DNA of 64,000 nt. Source: Gemmatimonadota bacterium (GTDB lineage Bacteria > JAAXHH01). Below the pieces are notes generated by a model, which worked only from the letters and a program-made list of their open reading frames with translations, did no database searches and was not told the DNA's origin. Location of the stretch: positions 1-64,000 of the forward strand of contig JAPOZT010000031.1 in the NCBI GenBank assembly GCA_026705925.1, given 5' to 3'. Shown here piece by piece: positions 25,289 to 33,430 of this stretch (positions within the stretch are counted from its first letter, which is position 1; the number at the start of each line of letters is the position of its first letter). The position numbers were made by a program, and so were the translations under genes.

Positions 25289-26557
25289 TTACCCAGTCTT
25301 GACGCGCTGGAACCGCTTCTTGCCGGCTCTCAGGAGCAGGACGCCTTCGTCGTCGAGATCCACCGTACCGAGCATTCGATCGATGGCGGCCACGCGCTCG
25401 CCGTTGACGGACGCGCCGCCCTGCTCGATCAGCCTGCGTACCTCGCTCTTGCTCTTGCCCAGTTCGGCTTCCACGAACAGGTCGACCACGTTGATGCCGG
25501 CCTCCAGGCGTTCCCGGTCGATCTCCACGGTGGGCACATCCTCCGCCCCCGCCTGCGCGCCGCCAAATACGCTCCGGGCGCCGCGCTCCGCCTGGGACGC
25601 CGCTTCCTCGCCGTGGGTGATCTTCGTCGTCTCGAAGGCCAGAACCGACTTGGCGTGGCGGATCTTCTCGCCCTCGAGGGCGCCGAGTTCCCGCACCTGC
25701 TCCATGGGCAGGAAGGTAAAATGGCCCAGGAGTCCTTCCACGTCCCGGTCGTCCACGTTGATCCAGAACTGGTAGAAATCGTAGGGCGAGGTCATTTCCG
25801 GATCGAGCCAGACGGCGCCTTCGGCCGTCTTGCCCATCTTCTTGCCGTCCGACAGGGTCAACAGGGGCGTGGTAATCGCCTGCGCGGCCGCCCGTTCCTT
25901 GCGCCGGATCAGGTCCACGCCGGCCACGATGTTCCCCCACTGGTCGTCGCCCCCGAACTGCATCGTGCAGCCGTACTCCCGGAAGAGCATGAGGAAGTCG
26001 TAGGCCTGGAGGATCTGGTAGTTGAATTCCAGGAAGGTGAGGCCCGTCTCCATGCGCAGCCTGTAGGCCTCGGCCGTCAGCATCCGGTTTACGCTGAAAT
26101 GTTCTCCGATCTCCCGCAGGAAGGTGATGTAGTTCAGCGTGCGCAGCCAGTCCGCGTTGTTCACCATCGACGCCCGGCCCTCGTTACCCGCCCGGCCCGC
26201 CTGGCCCTCGTGGCCGCCGTCGAAATCGAGGTAGCTGCTCAGTTGCTTTTTGATCCGGAGGATGTTCTGATCGATGTCCTCCGTCGATAGCTGGGGACGC
26301 AGGGCGTCCTTGCCGCTCGGATCGGGGATCATCGCCGTGCCGCCACCCACCAGGGCGATGGGCCGGTGGCCGCCGCGCTGCACGTGGGCCAGCATCATGA
26401 TCTGGACGAGATTGCCGACGTGCAGGCTCTGCCCCGTCGGATCGAACCCAATGTAGCAGGTGACGATCTCGTCTTCGAAGGCCTGGGCTACGGCCTCTTC
26501 GTTCGTGACCTGGGAGACGAAACCCCGTTCCTTCAGTACTTCGAATGCGCTGGACAT
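25289..26557 (-). CDS. tyrS: Tyrosyl-tRNA synthetase
   Basis: This class I synthetase of about 420 residues charges tRNA-Tyr. CYIGFDPTGQSLHVGNLV holds the HIGH-type motif (HVGN), DGKKMGKT is the KMSKS-type loop, and FGGDDQWGNIVAGVDL and GAVWLDPEMTSPYDFYQFWI are classical TyrRS segments. The last 60 residues form an S4-like RNA-binding domain (EVRRLIEQGGASVNGERV). I prefer the ATG at 26557; a GTG at 26593 would translate part of the repeat array in front. Between YLDFD and MVNNADWL sits an extra Gly/Ala/Glu-rich stretch of about 15 residues that typical TyrRS lacks, encoded by repetitive DNA. The Gfo/Idh/MocA gene lies upstream. Confidence 0.95.
   Translation of the reverse strand: MSSAFEVLKERGFVSQVTNEEAVAQAFEDEIVTCYIGFDPTGQSLHVGNLVQIMMLAHVQRGGHRPIALVGGGTAMIPDPSGKDALRPQLSTEDIDQNILRIKKQLSSYLDFDGGHEGQAGRAGNEGRASMVNNADWLRTLNYITFLREIGEHFSVNRMLTAEAYRLRMETGLTFLEFNYQILQAYDFLMLFREYGCTMQFGGDDQWGNIVAGVDLIRRKERAAAQAITTPLLTLSDGKKMGKTAEGAVWLDPEMTSPYDFYQFWINVDDRDVEGLLGHFTFLPMEQVRELGALEGEKIRHAKSVLAFETTKITHGEEAASQAERGARSVFGGAQAGAEDVPTVEIDRERLEAGINVVDLFVEAELGKSKSEVRRLIEQGGASVNGERVAAIDRMLGTVDLDDEGVLLLRAGKKRFQRVKTG
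26168..26222. repeat. Repeat-derived insertion in tyrS
   Basis: This GC-rich low-complexity stretch, built from cccggccctcg/cccgcctggccctcg-like units, codes for an added Gly-Ala-Glu-Arg loop in TyrRS. E. coli TyrRS has a short loop here between its LDFD and NNYDW segments. Reading frame and flanking conserved residues are intact. Confidence 0.6.
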
Positions 26558-26569
26558 GCTGGGAGATTC

Positions 26570-26633
26570 CGAGTTAAGGGGATACCGATTCACAGGGACA
26601 CCGATTTACTGGGACACCGGTTTACAGGGACAC
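26570..26633. repeat. Four 16-nt repeats copying the 3' end of the Gfo/Idh/MocA gene
   Basis: On the minus strand the Gfo/Idh/MocA gene ends GTGTCCCTGTAAACCG; this 16-nt unit is repeated with few changes at 26602-26617, 26586-26601 and 26570-26585. Because 16 is not a multiple of three, the copied stop trinucleotides (TAA, TAA, TGA, TAA) fall in frames 0, 1, 2 and 0 relative to the gene. The array fills the spacer up to tyrS. Confidence 0.9.
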
Positions 26634-27596
26634 GGCCTGTCCCGACCGGGAGGATTCGTAGATGGCGAGGATAAGCGCGAGGGACTTCTTGGCCTCCTCG
26701 CCCGTGATGCGGGGCGTGCCGCCGTGCCGGACCAGGCTGACCATGTCCTCGATCACGTTGCGCGGGCCCTCGTAGGGAAAAGGATCGTCGGCCGATTCAT
26801 CCGGGACATGCCACGTATCGACCTTGTTTCCGGCCGTGATGACCAGCCCCTGCGTGCCGTGCAGCTCCACCCCCGCGGGGATGGTGACCGGACAGGTCGT
26901 CGTCCCCAGGATGGTTCCGACGGCGCCGCTCCTGAACCGGAGCATGGCCATGCCGAGGTCCTCGGATTCGATGTCGTGGTTGAACACCCCAATCTGGCCC
27001 TGGACGCTTTCGACCTCCCCCATGTACCAGCCCAGCAGATCGATCTGGTGCACGGACTGGTTGATCAGCGACCCGCCGCCGTCCAGCGCCCACGTACCGT
27101 GCCAGCCTTCGTAATAGGCGTCGTTCCTGAACCATTTGAGCCGCACTTCGCCCAGGATCATCCGCCCGAGGCGCCCTTCGTCCACGGCCTGCTTGACGCG
27201 CACGTTGTCGGCCATGTACCGCGCCTCGAAATCGACGGCCAGGATCACGCCCGCCTCGCTGCAGGCCGCGATCATCCGGTCCGCCCGTTCCAGGCTGACC
27301 TCCACGGGCTTGGTGGTGATGACGTGCTTGCCCGCCTCCGCGGCCGCGATGGCGAAGTCCACATGCGTGCCGCTGGGCGTCATCACGGTGATGACGTCGA
27401 TATCGTCGCGGTCAAGCAGTTGGCGGTAGTCCCGGTACCAGTCGATCCCGTACTCCGCCGCAGCCTTCCGGCCCCGCTCCTCGTCGAGTTCCGCTACCGC
27501 CACGAGCCGTGCGCCATCCGTCTCGCTGATGAAACGGGCGCGTACCGCCCCCATGCCAAGCCCTATCACGCCGAAACCGACGGGATCGGTGCTCAA
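26622..27596 (-). CDS. Gfo/Idh/MocA family oxidoreductase
   Basis: This 324-residue protein has the Rossmann start VGFGVIGLGMGAVRARFI and the active-site segment HVITTKPVEVSLERAD, a TKP variant of EKP that keeps the lysine. SLINQSVHQIDLLGWYMGEV holds the usual His and Asp. It is a probable NAD(P)-dependent dehydrogenase of a sugar or cyclitol. Its 3' end is the first unit of the 16-nt array, and tyrS follows on the same strand. It is separated by 88 nt from the small unknown gene upstream. Confidence 0.92.
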   Translation of the reverse strand: MSTDPVGFGVIGLGMGAVRARFISETDGARLVAVAELDEERGRKAAAEYGIDWYRDYRQLLDRDDIDVITVMTPSGTHVDFAIAAAEAGKHVITTKPVEVSLERADRMIAACSEAGVILAVDFEARYMADNVRVKQAVDEGRLGRMILGEVRLKWFRNDAYYEGWHGTWALDGGGSLINQSVHQIDLLGWYMGEVESVQGQIGVFNHDIESEDLGMAMLRFRSGAVGTILGTTTCPVTIPAGVELHGTQGLVITAGNKVDTWHVPDESADDPFPYEGPRNVIEDMVSLVRHGGTPRITGEEAKKSLALILAIYESSRSGQAVSL

Positions 27597-27684
27597 GTCG
27601 AACTCCTTTTCATGTGAATGGATAGGTCATCGCCGGTCCGGGCGGGACATCCTCCTGCCGGACCGGCATGCGATGCAACATCGT

Positions 27685-28032
27685 TCATTCTTCGAACCGG
27701 CCCGAACCCACGGTCAGGAATTCGCCCGCCAGCAATTCTCGAAGGATCTCCACCTTGTTCCCCGTGCGCCGGTGCAGATCCGACAGGACCTCTTCTCCGG
27801 CGAGTTCGTCGACGCAGCCGACGTGCTCCACGTATTCTGCCACGAGTTCCTCGTTCCATTCTCCATCGATACTGGCGGTTACGTAGACCGAAAAGGTTTT
27901 GATGGGCATGGGATACTCATCCGGAATCATCACCTGTACATCACGAATCACTTCATTCACCCTGATCGACTGGACGCTTTTTTCCTTCAACTCGCGTATC
28001 ATATCGTTGAGATCGGTGAATGTAAGCTTCAT
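27685..28032 (-). CDS. Small acidic protein of unknown function
   Basis: This 115-residue protein starts MKLTFTDLNDMIRELKEKSV. I chose this start because AGGAG lies seven nt upstream; an earlier in-frame start has none. Predicted features are mixed helix and strand, many Glu and Asp, no membrane segment and no recognisable motif. A strong promoter-like pair lies about 135 nt upstream at 28178-28206. It is transcribed in the same direction as the following Gfo/Idh/MocA gene. I do not recognise a family. Confidence 0.65.
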   Translation of the reverse strand: MKLTFTDLNDMIRELKEKSVQSIRVNEVIRDVQVMIPDEYPMPIKTFSVYVTASIDGEWNEELVAEYVEHVGCVDELAGEEVLSDLHRRTGNKVEILRELLAGEFLTVGSGRFEE

Positions 28033-28177
28033 GGAAAGGCTCCTCTCCGGCCACGGGCCGTATACCTGCAAATCGGTATGACAGCACAAGAATGAGGGAC
28101 GCAGCGCAGGCAGGCCTGCTGAACGTGTTGCGACCTGAAACTAAAGCTGGATCTTAACGTGGCGTTGGTCTGCAATT

Positions 28178-28206
28178 AGGCTAAGCGGAAGGAGCGTTCC
28201 TGTCAA
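28178..28206 (-). promoter_or_regulatory. Sigma70-type promoter of the small unknown gene
   Basis: Minus strand: CGC followed by -35 TTGACA (28201-28206), a 17-nt spacer and -10 TAGCCT (28178-28183). The -10 is only moderately good, but the CGCTTGACA start is shared with other promoters of this window. Confidence 0.5.
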
Positions 28207-28545
28207 GCGGTTTTTGGCCGGTTTGCACGCGGGTTTGCGCACCGGTTTGCGCACCGGTTTGCGCACGGTTGCACCGGCGGTCGTTCGGGTCGTCGAGACG
28301 GCGACTGAACGCACTGCATGAACAAATTGCAAGTAGTACTTTCAATTTTACACAGTGGCGACTATTTCGGGCTCAACCGCTGCGATGTTTCGCACCTGTT
28401 GAGGCCCAGCCCGCACAGCCAGCGTAAGTCCCGCCCACCCGGCTCGCACAAATCCCGACCGCACAGCCCGGTCAGGTCCCGCTCGCACCTGTGCAGGTCC
28501 CGCGGCGCACTGCGCATGCCGCACGCCCACATGGCCAGACCCCGC
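28207..28545. other. Gene-free repeat-rich region between divergent genes
   Basis: This is part of the 648-nt spacer (28033-28680) without a credible gene. At 28218-28275 a 12-nt unit, ggtttgcgcacc, is repeated about three to four times, with degenerate flanking copies. At about 28400-28540 a looser family of cccgcacagcc/cccgctcgcac-like units recurs. Short open frames here use the codons of the repeats and have no ribosome binding site. Confidence 0.6.
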
Positions 28546-28574
28546 TTGACATCCGGTGCCGTTCAATCTAACTT
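28546..28574 (+). promoter_or_regulatory. Probable promoter of the GNAT gene
   Basis: -35 TTGACA (28546-28551) preceded by CGC, a 17-nt spacer, then TAACTT (28569-28574). The -35 is perfect and the -10 weak. The leader to the ATG at 28681 would be about 100 nt. Confidence 0.45.
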
Positions 28575-28680
28575 TCAGTGAAAAGTACAGGTGTTCTGGC
28601 ACCTTGTCGAGCACAGTCGATCACCCGCCGGCCGGCTGATTTCGGCAAAGCGAGGGCACGAGAGCCAAAGGGAGTCTGCC

Positions 28681-29268
28681 ATGCTGGATGAAATCCTGGC
28701 CCAGGAGTATCCGAAACAGGAGACGTTGAAGGACGGTACCAAGGTTACGATCCGCCCGCTCGAAGCGGACGACGTGGAAGCGCTGTACGCCTTCTTCCAG
28801 TCGATCCCGCGCAAGGACCGGATCTTCCTGAAGGACGATATCCGCGACAAGAGCATCATCCAGGGATGGTGCAGCAATATCGACTGGGACGTCGTCATAC
28901 CCATCGTGGCGATCGTGGACGGCGATATCGTCGCCGAGGTCTCGCTGCACCGCGAGCGCCGCGGCTGGAAAAGCCATATCGGCAAGCTCCGCCTCGTCGT
29001 ACACCCCGATTTCCGCCGCCAGGGGCTGGCCGTCGATATGATCAACGAACTGATCGCCGTCGCCCTGCACACCGGGTCCATCGAGCAGCTCAACGCCGAG
29101 TGCATGGTGGACGTCCAGCGCGGCGCGATCCTCCTGCTGCAGCTCGTGGGGTTCGTGCAGCGCGCCATCCTGCCCGGCCAGGTCCGCGACATCGAGGGAA
29201 CCGTGCACGACCTCGCCCTGCTTTCCTACACCCTGCGCGACCAGGAAGACTTCCCGGCACTGGACTAG
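28681..29268 (+). CDS. GNAT-family N-acetyltransferase
   Basis: This 195-residue acyltransferase shows TIRPLEADDVEALYAFFQSI at the start, VAEVSLHRERRGWKSHIGKL in the central strands, and VVHPDFRRQGLAVDMINEL, which is the acetyl-CoA pyrophosphate-binding motif (R-x-x-G-x-A). The acceptor substrate is unknown. GGGAG lies before the ATG at 28681; the frame stays open further up, but over repeat-rich DNA. It stands alone between a divergent small gene and a convergent ABC-transporter operon. Confidence 0.9.
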   Translation: MLDEILAQEYPKQETLKDGTKVTIRPLEADDVEALYAFFQSIPRKDRIFLKDDIRDKSIIQGWCSNIDWDVVIPIVAIVDGDIVAEVSLHRERRGWKSHIGKLRLVVHPDFRRQGLAVDMINELIAVALHTGSIEQLNAECMVDVQRGAILLLQLVGFVQRAILPGQVRDIEGTVHDLALLSYTLRDQEDFPALD

Positions 29269-29289
29269 TTTCGGAACTGAATCTCCACT

Positions 29290-29305
29290 CGCCGGGAAAA
29301 CGGCG
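29290..29305. terminator. Short hairpin between convergent genes
   Basis: cgccg (29290-29294) pairs with cggcg (29301-29305) around a ggaaaa loop, in the 39-nt gap between the GNAT gene (plus) and the ABC permease gene (minus). It has a 5-bp stem and no T-run, so it is a weak candidate. Confidence 0.3.
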
Positions 29306-29307
29306 TC

Positions 29308-30117
29308 CTATCCTTTCACCGCGCCGATCGTGATGCTCCGCACGAAATAGGGCTGGAATACGAGAAAGAAGGCGACCATGGGCAGGGCCGACACCGCGGC
29401 CCCGGCCATGAGCAGGCCGTAATCAGTGTAGTACTGGTTCTGCAGGGAGTTGAGCCCTACCTGCAGGGTCAGCATCGAGCTTTGGTTGATCACGATCAAG
29501 GGCCACAGAAAGTCGTTCCACACCCCCATGAATGTGAAGATGGCCAGCACGCCCATCCCGGGCTTCGCCAGCGGCAGGATCACCCGCTGAAACACCCCCC
29601 ACTCCCCGCATCCGTCCATGCGCGCGGCCTCGATGAGTTCCGTGGGCAGCGTCTGCAAGAACTGTTTCATCAGGAAAATGGAAAAGGGCATGATCAGCGC
29701 CGGGACGATGAGCGCCTGGTAGGTATTGATCCAGTCCAGTTGGACGATCAGCGCATAGAGCGGGATGATGGTCAGCTGGCCCGGGATGAACATGAGGCTG
29801 ATTACCGTCCAGAAGATCGTCTGGCGTCCCGGAAAGACCTTCTTGGCCAGCGTGTAGCCGGCAAGGGTCCCAAGGATCACGTTGGATACCGTCACCGTGC
29901 CGGTCACGATGAGGGAATTGGCCATCCAGGTCCCGATCTCGGAACCATTGAACAGACGGGCGAAGTTTATCCACGCAGCCGGCGACGGCACCAGGCTCGG
30001 CGGAAAGGCGAGGACCACCGACGGGGTCTGGAACGCGGTAACGACGATCCAGTACAGCGGCATCAGCGTCAGTATGGCGAAGAGCGCGAGCAGTGTTTTG
30101 AAAACGTGTTGTAACAT
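29308..30117 (-). CDS. Carbohydrate ABC transporter permease, MalG/UgpE type
   Basis: This 269-residue inner-membrane protein has six membrane helices. The cytoplasmic EAA loop is ELIEAARMDGCGEWGVFQRV followed by ILPLAKPG, typical of binding-protein-dependent sugar permeases. The C-terminus VRSITIGAVKG is also typical of the MalG/UgpE type. It pairs with the MalF/UgpA-type permease upstream and the lipoprotein binding protein before that. No ATPase gene is nearby, so a shared ATPase encoded elsewhere is likely. The region directly before its ATG is a 13-nt repeat. Confidence 0.93.
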   Translation of the reverse strand: MLQHVFKTLLALFAILTLMPLYWIVVTAFQTPSVVLAFPPSLVPSPAAWINFARLFNGSEIGTWMANSLIVTGTVTVSNVILGTLAGYTLAKKVFPGRQTIFWTVISLMFIPGQLTIIPLYALIVQLDWINTYQALIVPALIMPFSIFLMKQFLQTLPTELIEAARMDGCGEWGVFQRVILPLAKPGMGVLAIFTFMGVWNDFLWPLIVINQSSMLTLQVGLNSLQNQYYTDYGLLMAGAAVSALPMVAFFLVFQPYFVRSITIGAVKG

Positions 30118-30118
30118 T

Positions 30119-30157
30119 TCCTGGAAACCTATCCTGGAAATTGATCCTGGAAGCCTA
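30119..30157. repeat. Three 13-nt repeats in front of a permease start
   Basis: Units tcctggaaaccta, tcctggaaattga and tcctggaagccta lie at 30119-30131, 30132-30144 and 30145-30157. On the coding (minus) strand each contains CCAGGA, which resembles a ribosome binding site, directly before the permease ATG at 30117. Confidence 0.85.
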
Positions 30158-30196
30158 TCCGTCCCGGACCGGCGACGTGCGGGATCGGGATTCGAA

Positions 30197-31081
30197 TCAA
30201 TACTCCACGTCGCTGGCCAGCCACTTGTACTGCAGCACGGCGATACCGGCCAGGCTGAGGGAAAGCAGCGTTGCTTCGGAGGCGGCTTTCCCGAAGTCGA
30301 AGTATTCGAAGGCGTCGGTATAGATCAGATAGACCAGCGTGGTCGTCGCGTAGTCCGGACCGCCTCCCGTCATCATGAGTACCTGGGTAAACACCTGGAA
30401 GGAGGCGATCGTGCTGGTGACGAGCAGGTAGAGCACCGTCGGGCGGAGCAGGGGCAGGGTGATCTTCCAGTACTGCCGCCACGGACCGGCGCCGTCCAGC
30501 CGCGCCGCCTCGTAGTAGCTGGCCGGGATGCCGCCCATGGCGGCGGTCAGCAGCACGATAGCGGCGCCGTGCCCGCCCATGATCGCCATGAACATCAGGG
30601 AAGGCAGGGCCATCTGGGGATCGCTGGTCCACAGGTAGGGTCCCAGCCCGGCGAAGGACAATATGTAATTGAGCAGGCCCCGGGCCGGATTGAACAGCCA
30701 GAGCCAGACGAGGGATAGGATCGCCCCTGACGTCACCACCGGCAGGTAGAACGCCGATTTGAAGACGACCTGGGCCCAGGCGTATTTCAGTCCGAAGATG
30801 ACGTAGGCCAGGAACAGCGAGATCAGCAGGCTGGCGGGCACCACCCCGCAGGTGTACAGGACCGTGATGCCCAGCGCCTTCCAGAAGAGGTCGTCCGACA
30901 GCGCGTAAGCGTAGTTCTCCAGGCCGGTCCAGACCGGTTGTCCTCCGGGAAAGTAGTCGGCGAAACCGAGGAGGATCGTCGCGGCCATGGGCAGCATGTT
31001 GAAAACGGCGAAAAGCAGGAGGGGCAGGAGGAGGAACAGGTAGGCCCAGCGTTCCCTGTAGATCGTTCGAGTGAGGCTCAA
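30197..31081 (-). CDS. Carbohydrate ABC transporter permease, MalF/UgpA type
   Basis: This 294-residue inner-membrane protein has six membrane helices, starting with a long hydrophobic segment (YLFLLLPLLLFAVFNMLPM). The EAA loop is YYEAARLDGAGPWRQYWKIT followed by LPLLRPT. It forms the channel together with the MalG-type protein encoded next. The gene starts 21 nt after the binding-protein gene ends. The substrate is probably an oligosaccharide or sugar derivative; family alone does not allow more. Confidence 0.93.
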   Translation of the reverse strand: MSLTRTIYRERWAYLFLLLPLLLFAVFNMLPMAATILLGFADYFPGGQPVWTGLENYAYALSDDLFWKALGITVLYTCGVVPASLLISLFLAYVIFGLKYAWAQVVFKSAFYLPVVTSGAILSLVWLWLFNPARGLLNYILSFAGLGPYLWTSDPQMALPSLMFMAIMGGHGAAIVLLTAAMGGIPASYYEAARLDGAGPWRQYWKITLPLLRPTVLYLLVTSTIASFQVFTQVLMMTGGGPDYATTTLVYLIYTDAFEYFDFGKAASEATLLSLSLAGIAVLQYKWLASDVEY

Positions 31082-31102
31082 GTCGATGGGACCCTCCGGC
31101 GC

Positions 31103-32515
31103 TTACTCCGCCCCGGCGCGCAGGCGGCGTTCGATGTCTCTGCGAATGAACCGGTTACCCCGCCTGGCCAGGTCGTCGAGCGCCTTCCTGGGCGTGGCCT
31201 GAAGAGACATGGCGGCCTGGAAGGCGCTCAGGGTCATGTTCACCAGTGGGATGCCGTATCCCTGTATGGCGTCTTTGGTACCGTATCGCGCCACGCGCAG
31301 GACGTACCGCTGGAAGGGATCGTCGGCCCAGACGTCCAGTGCGGAATACCTTGTGGGCAAGGTGGACAGGGCGTAGGCCGCTTCCCGTTCGTGGCGGGTA
31401 TTGGTCAGGAACTTCGCCAGGGCAATGGCGAGTTCCCGTATTTCCTCGTCCTCCTGCCTGAATACACACGGAGAGTCGGCCACGACGAAGGCGCCGGGGT
31501 CGATACCTGGCAGGGACGGGTACATCATCGGATAGAGTTCGATGACCCCTTCCTCGATCACGCCGGTCTCCAGCGCGCGCTCGTGGGAACGCCGGGTACC
31601 GTGATGGGCCTGGCGCATGGCGAGCCGGCCCGCGTTCCACAGGTCGGTCACGTCGTTGTTGCGCAGCCCGGCGGAGCCCGTCGGTACTACGGCGTGCACG
31701 TGTTCCAGGTCCACCATGAACTGCAGGGCCTTCACCCCCATCTCGCTGTTGATCACCAGGCTGTCGCCGCTGTCGTTGAACTGCCGCGCGCCGTGCCCCC
31801 AGAAAAAAGGCATCTGGTCCTGCTGCGGCGAATTCCGCTGGAAGGGCATGGCGAAGCCGTATACGTCGACCTCCCCGTCGCCGTCGCGGTCGAAGGTCGT
31901 CGCGCGGGCGGCGGCGAGGAATTGCTCGTAGGTCCAGAGGCGGTCGTCCTCGCTCGGGAGCAGATGCACCGCGTCCCGTTCCCGGAAGATCTCCAGATTC
32001 GCCACCATGTACCGGTTGCCGCCGATGAAGGGCAGGAAGTAGTGCCTGCCCTCATATTCGCTGAGACCGTAGTACGGACCGAAATCTCTTACATCTTCCT
32101 CGGAGAGATCGTCGTCGAAGGCTTCCAGGAGCCCGAACCGGGCGTATTTGAGTGCGATGCCCGACGTGCTGATCAGGATGTCCGGCGGACGTCCGGAAGC
32201 CACGGCGATGTCGATCTTCTGAAACCCGCTGGTCCAGTCGAGGGTTTCGATATCGATGCGGATCTTGCGGTCAGGATACAGCGCCTTGAAGTCGCGGACG
32301 ACTTTGTTGTACCAGTCCTTGACCGTGTACTGTGCTCGCCGCGGGTCATCCAGCGGGACGCCGTCCAGTTCGTGACCTGTGACGCCGACCCAGTAGTCCT
32401 GGGTCCAGAGCGTGAGCCTGATCTCGTCTTCGTCCGGCGGAGCGTCCGCCGCGCAGGCGCACAGTGCCAGCAGGATCGATCCGATCACGAGAGATTTGCC
32501 CATGGCGCAACCCAT
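31103..32515 (-). CDS. Lipoprotein sugar-binding protein of an ABC transporter
   Basis: This 470-residue extracellular solute-binding protein (family 1 type) starts with a lipoprotein signal, GKSLVIGSILLALCACAAD; the lipobox Cys is near residue 20. IRLTLWTQDYWVGVTGHELD opens the mature part, and SGRPPDILISTSGIALKYA is the usual early binding-protein segment. It captures a sugar and delivers it to the two permeases encoded downstream. Two in-frame ATGs (32515, 32503) are possible; the second gives a shorter n-region. The spacer upstream is a stop-containing repeat array from the DUF72 gene. Confidence 0.9.
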   Translation of the reverse strand: MGCAMGKSLVIGSILLALCACAADAPPDEDEIRLTLWTQDYWVGVTGHELDGVPLDDPRRAQYTVKDWYNKVVRDFKALYPDRKIRIDIETLDWTSGFQKIDIAVASGRPPDILISTSGIALKYARFGLLEAFDDDLSEEDVRDFGPYYGLSEYEGRHYFLPFIGGNRYMVANLEIFRERDAVHLLPSEDDRLWTYEQFLAAARATTFDRDGDGEVDVYGFAMPFQRNSPQQDQMPFFWGHGARQFNDSGDSLVINSEMGVKALQFMVDLEHVHAVVPTGSAGLRNNDVTDLWNAGRLAMRQAHHGTRRSHERALETGVIEEGVIELYPMMYPSLPGIDPGAFVVADSPCVFRQEDEEIRELAIALAKFLTNTRHEREAAYALSTLPTRYSALDVWADDPFQRYVLRVARYGTKDAIQGYGIPLVNMTLSAFQAAMSLQATPRKALDDLARRGNRFIRRDIERRLRAGAE

Positions 32516-32533
32516 TTCGGAACAAGCTCTACA

Positions 32534-32597
32534 GGTTTCAGAACAGGCTCAACTGGTTTCAGAACAACGCTTCAGGTTTCAGAATAGGCTCAGTTGG
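32534..32597. repeat. 20-21-nt repeats copying the 3' end of the DUF72 gene
   Basis: The DUF72 gene ends (minus strand) CTATTCTGAAACC, with TGA as stop. The unit ggtttcagaacaggctcaact (plus strand), split as a 21-nt copy at 32534-32554, a 20-nt copy at 32555-32574 and the gene's own end at 32575-32597, repeats it. A fourth, more degenerate copy lies at about 32515-32533. The TTCTGAAACC core with the stop codon is intact in three of them. Confidence 0.88.
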
Positions 32598-33397
32598 CGG
32601 TCAAAATCCGGGGCGGCCGTATCCAGTCCGAGCAGCCGTTTCATCCGGTTGCAGTCGGCGGGTGAATGGCCGGAATAGTAATTGTTGAAGAACCCGTACA
32701 GCGTGTCGATCCGGGGGAGGATGTCGCGCTTCAGCCGTTCCGCCCACTTGATGAGATCCTGGGTGCGGTCCACGACGGATTCCCTGAAGCTTCCGATGCG
32801 CGGGTCCTCCGTATTGCCCATCCACCGGATATAGGTGAAATCAGCGGTGATCTCGGGCACGATCGGCATGATTTTGGGATGGTCCTGCATGGTCCAGGCC
32901 ACGTCGTGCGTTCGGAGCAGGTCGAACACTTCCGGCTTGATCCATGACCCGTGCCTGAACTCGAAGGCGAAGCGGAAGTCTCTGGCGGGCAACAGTTTCA
33001 GGAATGTCTCCACCCGGCTGAACGTCTCCGAGTTATACCTGAATCCGGGCGGCAGCTGAACGAGCAGGCAGCCGAGGCGTTCGCCCAGGAGGGCCATGCT
33101 GGCCAGGAACGGGGTCAACAGGTCCTCCGTATCCACCAGTCCCCGTTCATGGGTGATCTCGCCGGGGAGCTTGGCCGTGAAGCGGAACGTCCCCGGGGTG
33201 CGGTCGTACCAGGACGTCACCACTTCCGGCCTGGGGATGAAGTGGAAGGTACTGTCTATTTCGAGGGCGTCGAAGACCCGGGCGTAGTGCTGCAGAAGGA
33301 CTTTGCGGTCGGCGTCGCGGGGGTAGAAAGATCCGAACCAGTCCCTGTAGGTCCATCCCATCGTGCCGATATGCAGGGAGCCGGGCACCGGTGTCAT
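32579..33397 (-). CDS. DUF72 family protein
   Basis: This 272-residue protein has the DUF72 signature LHIGTMGWTYRDWFGSFYP at the N-terminus, then FRFTAKLPGEITHER and FAFEFRHGSW, and FTYIRWMGNTED in the C-terminal half. These are TIM-barrel proteins found in most bacteria whose biochemical role is not known; a nucleic-acid-related hydrolase has been suggested from structure. It lies between the 2-oxo acid dehydrogenase E2 gene and the ABC transporter, all on the same strand. Its 3' end is echoed downstream. Confidence 0.92.
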   Translation of the reverse strand: MTPVPGSLHIGTMGWTYRDWFGSFYPRDADRKVLLQHYARVFDALEIDSTFHFIPRPEVVTSWYDRTPGTFRFTAKLPGEITHERGLVDTEDLLTPFLASMALLGERLGCLLVQLPPGFRYNSETFSRVETFLKLLPARDFRFAFEFRHGSWIKPEVFDLLRTHDVAWTMQDHPKIMPIVPEITADFTYIRWMGNTEDPRIGSFRESVVDRTQDLIKWAERLKRDILPRIDTLYGFFNNYYSGHSPADCNRMKRLLGLDTAAPDFDRQLSLF

Positions 33398-33430
33398 TTC
33401 CGCTCCATGCGGTCAGTCCGGGACGCCGGA

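Noticed and set aside
28318-28581. 87-residue Arg/Ser/His-rich open frame
   Set aside because: It translates the C-rich repeat family. It has no ribosome binding site and lies upstream of the GNAT promoter.
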